From positions 36,518,001 through 36,582,000 of the forward strand of contig JBANAY010000003.1 in NCBI GenBank assembly GCA_037952775.1: a stretch of 64,000 nt of DNA. The letters are read 5' to 3'. The translations under genes and the position numbers were made by a program. Below the pieces are notes generated by a model. It worked only from the letters and a program-made list of their open reading frames with translations, ran no database searches and was not told where the DNA came from. Within the stretch, counting starts at the first letter, position 1; every line of letters starts with the position of its first letter. Positions 55,803 to 64,000 of the stretch are shown piece after piece. Source of the stretch: Clonostachys chloroleuca (Eukaryota; Ascomycota; Sordariomycetes; Hypocreales; Bionectriaceae).

Positions 55803-56840
55803 TTAAATATCAAGAATAGCTCTCCGTCTATTATCCTTTGCGTTTCTCGTTGTTGAAATGTCCGGAGCCATCATCTCGAAAATATGTGGCACACCGCGAT
55901 AGAGATGGAGTTCCACATCCACATCTGCTTTAGCCAACATGGCAGCGAATTCCAGCGTCTCGTCTCGGAACCAATCCAACCCGCCGACTTCGAAATAGGC
56001 AGGTGGGAGACCAGAGAGGTCAGTCGCACGAGCTGGCGCGGCGTAGACGGAAACATCCTGAAGCTCTGGCTCGCCTCTCCCTACTTTTGCTCCGAGGTAA
56101 GCCGACCAGCAAATATCCAAAAGGTCTACCATTCCACTGAGTGACTGGTCTCTGGGGCTGTTCGCATTGAAGTGCCTTTTTGAGGAGCGGTCATCTAGCA
56201 TTGGGTAGACCATCAGCTGCTTGGCGATGGGCGGCGAGAGGTTGCGGTCCTTTGCTAACAAGGCTAAGCCGGCGACAAGACCTCCTCCGGCGCTCTCTCC
56301 AAAAACCCCGATGCGCTTCGGGTCAACCTTGAGAGTCTCGGCATTGTCCATGACCCATTTCAGGCCAGCGAAACAATCCTCAATCGGGACGGGATGAGGA
56401 TATTCGGGCGCATATCGAAATTCAACGCCAAAGGTGCGAATGTTAAAATCCCAGGCGAACTGGGCCATTCCAGGGCGGATAATGTTCTCAATCGGGCAGC
56501 TTAGATAACCCCCACCATGGAGATAGACGATGGCGGGCGAAGGCTCTGTGAGTTCAGGAAGGTCTCCTCGGACAAACTCGTGGATTGTGATCTCTACACC
56601 ATCAAATGATTTGATCTGGTGTTTCGTCTCCTTGACAGAGTCCAAAATAGGCATAAATTTGGCTATGGCACTGGCCACGGCTGATTCCAGTCTTTGACGA
56701 GCAGCTTGGAATTCTGAGTTGGTGGACGTAGTGGCGCGGTCAGCACCCGGAACAATAGCCGATGGTGCGGTTGGAGCAATCGGGGGATGAGCCGTTAGGT
56801 AAGCGGTAAACTCGGGGTCAGTTCTCATGTTGCCAGCCAT
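55803..56840 (-). CDS. Alpha/beta-hydrolase, HSL-family esterase/lipase (Abhydrolase_3), 345 aa
   Basis: Single frame. The oxyanion-hole motif YLHGGGYLSCPIE lies near residue 105, FRYAPEYPHPVPIEDC near 140 (the conserved Y-R-x-A-P-E), and the nucleophile elbow VFGESAGGGLVAGLAL near 185. The acid is probably in FEVGGLDWFRDE near 285 and the His in YRGVPHIFEMM near 315. This is the hormone-sensitive-lipase type with the usual N-terminal cap helix. It hydrolyses short-chain esters or small lactones; the substrate is unknown. No signal peptide, so it is intracellular. The ATG at 56840 is consistent with the family's start. Confidence 0.9.
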   Translation of the reverse strand: MAGNMRTDPEFTAYLTAHPPIAPTAPSAIVPGADRATTSTNSEFQAARQRLESAVASAIAKFMPILDSVKETKHQIKSFDGVEITIHEFVRGDLPELTEPSPAIVYLHGGGYLSCPIENIIRPGMAQFAWDFNIRTFGVEFRYAPEYPHPVPIEDCFAGLKWVMDNAETLKVDPKRIGVFGESAGGGLVAGLALLAKDRNLSPPIAKQLMVYPMLDDRSSKRHFNANSPRDQSLSGMVDLLDICWSAYLGAKVGRGEPELQDVSVYAAPARATDLSGLPPAYFEVGGLDWFRDETLEFAAMLAKADVDVELHLYRGVPHIFEMMAPDISTTRNAKDNRRRAILDI

Positions 56841-57632
56841 GTTGATTATCTTGGAACAATAGGTGGACGAAACCTGTAAGATCTGGATTGGGGATGGACA
56901 ACACAGCTGCTAGAATCGTTGTCGTTCAAACTAGCTTTATAGACCAGAACAAGATCCTCCCTATACATATTGGTCTCGGTCTGAGTCAGATACCCAACCC
57001 AAAATATGAAACGAAGATCTGATTCACGCTCCGTGGGCAAATTATTATGGTGATGTGTGAAGTCGTGGTGGAGATTGGATTGTGGAGTGCACGGTGTTAA
57101 TAAGCCAATTCAGGGAATCTCCGGCAAGGCCAGATAAAGCAAGCGAAGCGCGAGCTCGCGAAGATCATATTGGAAACGCGAAAGTATATGCCGAGAGCGC
57201 GAGACATTGTAAGCAGGTATTCAGGAGAAGTTCTTATGTTGCATATATAGGGTAGGCAAGAAGGAAAACCGTTGTGGAAATATCGTCAATGGTAGCTTTC
57301 AAAACGAAACCGCGTTGCGTTGGAACTATTCATTTCTCATCTGTTCTTGTGAAGAGATTTATGATAACCAAAACGGCTTGCACAGGTATCTAATGTGATC
57401 CTAGATTGATATAATGTCCAAGCGCCCCCAGAATCAAGCCAGCTCACTGGTTCGTATTTATGGAACAACATGAGATTCCAACGTGTGTTCTCTCTTGCGC
57501 CCCGAATCAGGCAGGCTATGTGAAACTCGCCTACGCTCGCATTTCGCGTCGACCTCACTAGGGAATCGGGGGGTTCACCTAATATTTCCACGAGAATTCA
57601 TGATCTAACCACCAATGCATTTATCCACGAAG
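56841..57632. other. Intergenic, no feature seen
   Basis: Between the start of the esterase (-) and the 3' end of the next regulator (-). Frames at 57337-57591 do not resemble proteins I know. Confidence 0.4.
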
Positions 57633-60007
57633 TCAGATATTTCCAGTGTCCATCATCCGCGCTGCCTGCGTGAATAGCGTATCGATGCGGAGAAGAGTAG
57701 GGCGGAGCAGGGAGATCGCATCCTCGTTGTCAGCCAATTCTCTCCAGATCTTCAGCGCGGACTGGGTGCTTTCAAGTAGGCGGAAGGTCGCCTGCACCTG
57801 ATCGGGCGTGGGGGCCATGAGAAACAAGGAAACGACAAAATTGCCACACAAAACAAGCTGAGACCGTGCGTCTGAGAGTGCAGTGTTAGCGATGTTGGAA
57901 CGGACAATGAGGCGGCGAAGGCAACGACTCACGAGCTCCCCAGAAGCAGTTCAAAGAATGCGCGTCGATCTTCATGATAAACTCCAGAAAACGGTCGAAT
58001 TCTCCCAGTGCTTTGCCAAAGTACCGTCGCAGAGACGACTTGGGGTCCGCCTTGGAGGCTACGTTTATCGGCCACATGAGAGCTCGGAAGAGAAGTGCCT
58101 TGACTGCAAAGTATGAAAGGTGCAACGGGCCTATGGCTGGTTAGTTGCAAATTATAAGCTACATTGAGACTGAGGACCTAGGCTGACCATTTGTACTGAA
58201 GTCTCGTGGGTTCATGGAAGATACGTTGCCGACGCAGCTTGCGCGCAGCAGCATCCAGCTTTCCAGTTGTGCGTCAATCTCGAGGAGCTTTGATTCACCC
58301 GCTGAAGGATTGCCAAGATTTCGTTTATATGCTTCATCGGAGCTACTCAGATTGCGTCAATAAATCATGCTCAGCTTCCATGCTTTGTTCGTTGACGTAG
58401 ACAAGACTTACTAAAAAGAATGAAGCAGCTCATGGAGGATTCGGCTGAGTTTTACCGATTCGACAAACCGGGCACGCGCTGTCACATTTGCAGAAACATC
58501 CAGGGGCCCTAGAAATTGTTGTTGCAAGTCCTCCTCAATCTCATCCTCCTCCGCTATCTCCTCGACACCGACTAGTGCGGTTGAAAAAGAGTCCTGGTTG
58601 ATGTGAGGAGCGTTCCCGTGACATACACAACTCCATATGTCGGTCACATATGAGGACCACCACAATTTCTTCCGCATCCGCTTCTCCCACGCTGCGATGT
58701 TCCAGTCCTTTGGGTCCCGGTGGAGTCCTAGCATTTGGGCGATGGCCGTAGACTGCGAGGAGAGTATCCATGTTCTTGGAGTCTCCATGGTGAAATTGTC
58801 TCCAGGCCGCTCATGGATAAGAAGGAGCGAGGCTTGCAGTGTCCACTGATTTGGCAGGTGATATTCGATCTGGAGAGCAGAATGCGCTTGTCGGAAGAGG
58901 CTATGGGAGCTCGGTGATGGGAGGAGCCTCAGTTCAGGGTCACGATTCCACGACATGGCACCAAGACCGTAGATGACACCACGCAATGACGCCGGAACAG
59001 AAGTCGCCATCGCTGCGTAGGCGCGGAGGAAGTTCGCCTTGCAAACCACGAGGTTCATGGGATGTACATGCTTGAAGTACAAGGATACGAGCAAGGGGCC
59101 CCTTTCGCCGACGAGCTCTTCAATTGCATCGGAAGCATTTTGTAGGAGAAGGTTATCTTGTGAGGGAAGGCTGTCGCGTACCAGGTTGAAGTGGACGGGT
59201 GGCTCACCACGGCTGAAGTCACCCGGGAAGACCTGCATGATGTCCCCGTCTACGGTATGGTGTTCACTGACAATGATGGTTCGCATCGACGAAAGCAGAT
59301 TGGAATCTTGCTCGCCGGAGAGTCCAATGTGAAACCCCGTGCGTTGTTCGTCATCGAGGGCTGCTAGTATTGGCTTGATTGTTGTATGATGGGTCCTGGG
59401 TTTGAATGCCTCCGCCGGCGAGAGGGACTGCCCACTGTGAAATGTTGCCTTCTCGTTGTTGCTTGAAATCTGAGAGGGAGAGATGACGACATTAAAGGGA
59501 CTGGTAGCAAAGTCTGAAATAATGTTCAGGCTGGGTTCGTGCTGAGCCACTGGGACTGGGCAATTCTGGTCTTCATCGGGGAGTGGGCATGGGTGGCCCA
59601 AAGATAGTTCTTCTTCCTCCTCGTCAGATGAGTGCCTGGATATTGGGCTACAACTAGCAGCAGAAATGTCAGCCCTGGGCAGTTCGCTGACTTGGTTCTG
59701 GCTGCGCGTCCGCCTCCTACTCCGTAGAACGGGATGCCTTGAGGAAGATTCGCATGGGAGATCTCTTGTTTTGCAAAACAGGCCTGGAATGGTTAGTCGA
59801 GTGAGCAGAGAGGGAGGAACCAGGAACCATGTACTGACAGGGAGGTGCAGATTCGATAATGCAAGCTGTCTTGCGCCGCCTGCATGCATCACAGGGTCGG
59901 CTTTTACGACTCCGCCATGCCCTCGCGCCGCCGAATTGAGATCGGACTCTGAAGGCTGGTCCGTGGTCTGGCGGCGAGCCACCCTCTTGCGCGGGCTGAG
60001 AGGACAT
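57633..60007 (-). CDS. Zn(II)2Cys6 transcription factor, about 714 aa, irregular first splice junction
   Basis: Exons about 60007-59835, 59783-58412, 58342-58188, 58136-57933 and 57871-57633. Exon 1 gives RPCDACRRRKTACIIESAPPC; exon 2 in its long frame gives CKTRDLPC, which together would complete the six-Cys cluster. With the only visible acceptor (CCAG before 59783), however, the phases do not match, so either a non-canonical site is used or a small indel lies here. The rest is coherent: LLVSLYFKHVHPMNLVVCKA, VIYGLGAMSW, RKKLWWSSYVTDIWSCVCHG (hallmark R-x-x-LWW) and FVESVKLSRILHELLHSFY. The C-terminal exons encode a helical segment (LFRALMWPINVAS...FDRFLEFI) and end in ARMMDTGNI. It neighbours the hydantoinase gene and may regulate it. 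Confidence 0.75.
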
Positions 60008-60534
60008 GCTCTGCCGATGCGAAATCGGCTCTGGATGACGGAATGGACGCTGCGGTAGCCTGCCACCTCTTCACTTCGAGATTGATGAGGGCTCGTCTGG
60101 ATTGGTAGTGGAATGGCAAGCTGAGTCCCTGATAAAGAAAGACGACTGGGGGGATTTGAGGAGAGATAAGCACATCACTGAACAAACCCCACACTGACGC
60201 TCGCTAAGAGCAGCCTAACTTAGCCGACTATATGGTATCGCCGTCCTGGGTTAAAGCACGTGAAAATAATTGGCGTGTGTATGTGTACATTGGCCAGGGG
60301 ATCTGGATTAATGAAGAGTCTAGATTCGTATGCTCATCATCTGGAGTTGATGGGCTGGGTTTCCTGCCTTTTGCCGTACTCTTGAGGAATCATATCCAAG
60401 GGCGGATACTTCAATACGACTCACACCAACACAAACATGCCCGTCAGGTTATTGAACAATGACGCCTTTAAACGAACCAAGACATGCCAAATTACAGACC
60501 TACGAAGTTAAATTTAACGCTCTCAATTCAAAAT
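60008..60534. other. Intergenic between regulator and hydantoinase gene
   Basis: Upstream of the Zn2Cys6 regulator (-) and downstream of the hydantoinase (-). No coding signal seen apart from antisense shadows. Confidence 0.4.
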
Positions 60535-63500
60535 CTATTCTGAAAAGGCATCGATGACACTGCGTGGCTGCCTGTACACTCCAATCGACTTGTGCTCAAT
60601 GTGTCCGAATCCCATAGATCCTGGGCCACCAAGTTCCATCCCCCGTTGGGTCCCATTCCATCTGGGAGATGCTGCCACGGCCATAACAACTACTCGCAAG
60701 CCATACTTGTACTCGGGCGTCCCCAGCCCAGCGCCCGTCTCAGCGTCGATAACCGCAATCAGGTCGGGCACAGAGGCGAGAATCGTGGAGTTACCGCCGT
60801 GCAACCCAGAAGCCTCAACATATGCGTTCTCATTCTTGAACGGGATCTTGATGATGGCCTTGGTTCCATCGCTAAGTTTACCATCAACCTCGAGCACGCC
60901 GTACGTGTGCCCAGTCTTCAAAACACGCTCGACATTGATGATCTTGCCTTCTGCCAGCACTGCCGCACTTTGTGGCCCCCCAACAGCTTCAATGATTGAC
61001 CGAGTTCTGTCAGTGATACTCTTTTCCGTCGCAATAGCACGGCCAATCCACCAGGCAAGTGAAACGGTACCTGATATAGCCTGATCTTGGACCACCTTAG
61101 CAGTCTTCGGTGGTCCGGCGTTGCCTGCACGACATCCCATAACCACACAAGCGGCACGCAGAGTCTTGTCGACCATCTGGTCGGTACGGGTGTCTGTCAT
61201 GGTAACCATTGTCCCATCACCGCTCGCAATCGCCGTAGGGACCAAAGCTTCTCCTTGAGATGTACCGAACACATTGGCCGTCACTTGGTACATGGTCGGA
61301 TAGGCACGGCCCATCCAGTCGGCGTCGACGCACGGCACGTTTTTCTGCGCAGCGACACCAAGATTGACAACACCGTTGCCACCTCCGATCTCTGCTGCCA
61401 TAAACGCCGACACAGGACGGCTACCGGTGGCCCTCATGAGCTCTTCATGAGCTTGAAGGCACTCGTTATTTTCCAGCCGTTCCATGCTGACCTCTGGGCT
61501 GCCGATGCAAGCAGTCCAGCCGACCAAGGCGTCGTCCGCAAGTTGAGATGCCGAAACTACTCTGATGGAACCGGGAGAATCCTTGAGGATGGCCTGTGCC
61601 TTGAGGCATTCCTGGTATGGATGTCCTCCACCGCCGCAGCCGAGTACCTTGCAGCCTGCAGCGATGTATTCCAGGTCAGTAGAGGAAACGATCCATTGAC
61701 CGTCTTTGACGAGCGGGCGATATGAGCTTGGATCAACCCTCTCAACATCATCAGCTGCGCCAGGATTGTTCCCAACCGCATGGCCATTTTCTTGGATATT
61801 GAAAATTTCGGAGAGCATCTCATCGGCTATCTCATCATCCGTGGTTGTAGTCACCACAGTGTCCAACTCTCCAATCGCTCGCGTAACAATACGGGCTTTA
61901 GAGTCTGCATACTGGATGGGTAGGATGCTGACTTCGGCAATTTCCACCGTCCCTTCTTGTGCCCCTTGCACGACGACTTTCTCAATGGCTAGGGCACTGA
62001 CCTTCCCCTGAGCCTGTTTCACGGTTTGATTCGAGGTGTCAACGACAGTGTCGACCACCGCAGAAACTCGAGAGATTGCCGCTCCAACGGCATTTGCGAC
62101 CTCGCCCCCGTTGACGGTGCGGATTGCTCTGACGCCACTGAAAGACTGACTGGCATCAATGATAAGCGAACCACCGCCAACTATTAGGACGTCGACGGGG
62201 CCCTTTTGTAATTTCGTCCTGTCGATGAGCTCTTCCAGCATTCGCCTTGCCGTATCCCCAGCCTTTCGAATAGTATCCTCACTGATATCGGATAGCCGAG
62301 CTGGGTCGCCCCCAGCACTCGCAAACGGATTGATTCCTTTGTCGGCAGCTACTGCCACGTCCGAGGTAGTGAGAGTCTCGCCGCCGAACAACCGAGCCTT
62401 GGATAACAGGTCAAGGGCGACGCTGTCCGGTCCAATGGTGACATCTCCGCCGTCCGTCTCGCGAACAACACTCCCCCCACCTAAGCCAATACTCTCGACC
62501 GCGGGGAGCGCAAAATTCGTGCGTACCCCGCCGACGAAGCTGGTAAGGGAGCTCATCATGGGAAGGCCGTTGGCTAGCAAGAGACCGCTGTCCGACGTAG
62601 TGCCGCCGATATCGACGACGACAAGCGCATCTTCTCGTTTCGAGCCTGCGCCGTCTTCCTCTTGCATCGCGGCTCGCCAGAGGAACTCGCCTCCGCGGAT
62701 GGAGTTTGTCGGCCCGGAGTTGAAGGTCCGGATCGGCAGGTCGACAGCTTCGATCGCTCTGAGGACACTGCCGTCGTTCTGTGTGAGGTACAGAGTACAA
62801 GGTTCATTTTTGAAGATTTCTTTCACGGCCTTTTGGAAGCCGCGGATTGTCTTTTCTGCAAGGGGCCGGAGCGTGGCGTTTAGGATTGCAGCGTTCTCCC
62901 GGGACAGAAAGCCAAGCTGGGAAATTTCATGTGACATTGTGATCCGGATTTTCGAATGATGACTCTTTGTCTGCTTCAGAATACCCAGCAGGATCTTCTT
63001 TGCTTGGATTTCCTGGGTGGCATCCATGGGTGCATACATCCCCGAGATGACAATATTAGAAGACTGGGCCTCGGCCAGTTGCTTTGCAACATCTCTGATC
63101 TCAACTTCGTCCAGGGGACTGATTTCCTCCCCGGATATCTGATAGCCTCCATGGCAGAAGCATGACCGGGATTCGATCTTGGCTCTCAAATCAGGGGGGA
63201 AATCAACGAACGGAGGCAAGTCGCGCCCGAACCCTTGCTCAGGCCCTCCGCATAGTCTCACAACGCTCACGGGCTTGAGTGCGACTGAGCGCTGTATCAC
63301 GGCGTTGAGGAAATGCGTTGTCCCGATGATGACGCAGGCGATAGAGGATGGGTGGGCGCCGTATGAATCTATCACTGCCTGCACGGCGTTGGTGATGCCC
63401 GTGGTGATATCGGCAGTGGTAGGTGCTTTGTGGGACGCTAAGATTGACACGGGGTCAAGAGAGATCAGAACAGCATCAGTGTTGGTTCCTTGTATCATAT

Positions 63501-63605
63501 GTCAGCTGCTGGTTCCTAACACTTGTTTCGTATTTTGATCTCACCTCCGACGTCGACTCCGATGCGATACTTTGCTCGCTGGTCAGTTATTTTGGATGGA
63601 GACAT
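60535..63605 (-). CDS. Hydantoinase/oxoprolinase (subunit A type) fused to a DUF917 domain, 1004 aa
   Basis: Two exons, 63605-63545 and 63488-60535. The short first exon supplies the start MSPSKITDQRAKYRIGVDVG and joins GGTNTDAVLISLDP, the first phosphate-binding motif of the ASKHA ATPase fold. Domains in order: Hydant_A_N (about residues 15-200, IGTTHFLNAVIQR), Hydantoinase_A (about 205-530, with VVDIGGTTSDSGLL, ESIGLGGGSVV, FASAGGDPARL and VLIVGGGSLI), then DUF917 (about 610-990, with EYIAAGCKVLGCGGGGHPY, AAEIGGGNGVVNLG, YPTMYQVTANVFG and MGCRAGNAGPPKTAK). Related enzymes open cyclic amides such as hydantoins, 5-oxoproline or caprolactam with ATP. The substrate is unknown here. Cytosolic; uninterrupted frame. 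Confidence 0.9.
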
Positions 63606-64000
63606 GATTGGCCTCTCTTAACAAGATGAACATGAAGAACTGAATGCAATAAATATCGAAAAACAAACGACAAATATGAGGGGGAACCCGGGTTGATGTG
63701 ACCCCTGAGTATAGAGCATGGGATCTGACAAGGTAGTATGTTATATGTCCTGCTCACTTTTAGTCCAATGGCCCTCCACGAACAATGCCTAACCGCCTAT
63801 TGTGGCATCTGCCCATGGTCGGCCAGCTTCAAGGCAGTGGTGAAGGTTCCACCAGTCCTCGACGTGCTGCCCAAGGTGTTTGGCTGTTCAATAGCCCGAA
63901 GCTACGTCAATAGGCCGATCTCGGTTGGCTAAACCAATTGCGGCGGCATTTCTTGATAACCATCGGCGTATCTCAAAGATGATGCCCTGCCCCATGGCAG
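63606..64000. other. Right edge, no gene recognised
   Basis: Upstream region of the hydantoinase gene. A 64-codon frame at 63738-63932 has no recognisable motif. Nothing else seen before the window ends. Confidence 0.4.

Noticed and set aside
62159..62959. 266-codon plus-strand frame inside the hydantoinase gene
   Set aside because: Antisense shadow of a strongly conserved coding region; low-complexity Ser/Arg-rich product without motifs.
1..64000. CRISPR array, plasmid or phage features
   Set aside because: No regularly spaced repeats or prokaryotic gene organisation; spliced eukaryotic genes throughout.

Overview
The window is nuclear DNA of a filamentous ascomycete. Short GT-AG introns of about 45-100 bp, Zn(II)2Cys6 regulators, HET-domain genes, fungal rhodopsin-domain membrane proteins and the C-terminus of a fungal non-reducing polyketide synthase all point to this. 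A Eurotiomycete (Aspergillus/Penicillium-like) is my guess from gene content only. I rebuilt the spliced models by hand from splice sites and reading-frame continuity.

Layout. 0-8.6 kb: decayed accessory DNA, with a transcription-factor scrap fused to the back part of a GH115 glucuronidase, an intact five-exon rhodopsin-domain protein, and a secreted cysteine-rich tandem-repeat protein split by a 489 bp AT-rich MITE-like element. 8.6-11.5 kb: no recognisable gene. 11.5-26 kb: an incompatibility/regulation block with two intact HET-domain genes and one HET fragment, an SDR and a divergent transcription factor, a NADAR-domain protein and a second rhodopsin-domain protein.

26-46 kb: what looks like a partly dismantled secondary-metabolism cluster. 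It holds two related Zn2Cys6 regulators, each divergent from an enzyme gene (FAD monooxygenase, glutathione S-transferase). It also holds an opsin-related protein, a transposase scrap, a carboxymuconolactone-decarboxylase-like pseudogene, the ACP-CMeT-thioesterase end of an NR-PKS without SAT-KS-AT-PT, an NAD(P)-dependent reductase and an FMN-dependent 2-hydroxyacid oxidase. Without the PKS front end the pathway probably cannot start from this locus, although several tailoring genes and both regulators remain open.

46-64 kb: an ankyrin protein, a putatively lipid-anchored protein of unknown function, a small catalase-like haem protein, a tiny multi-pass membrane protein, a small secreted 8-cysteine protein, an HSL-type esterase, a third Zn2Cys6 regulator and a fused hydantoinase/oxoprolinase-DUF917 protein.

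A caution for the whole window: at least eight otherwise convincing genes or fragments are broken by single-base frameshifts, and most are repaired by adding one base to a homopolymer run. This may be sequencing or polishing error as much as gene decay. True decay is better supported for GH115, the CMD-like gene and the PKS, which also carry in-frame nonsense codons or large deletions. I found no rRNA, CRISPR or convincing tRNA.
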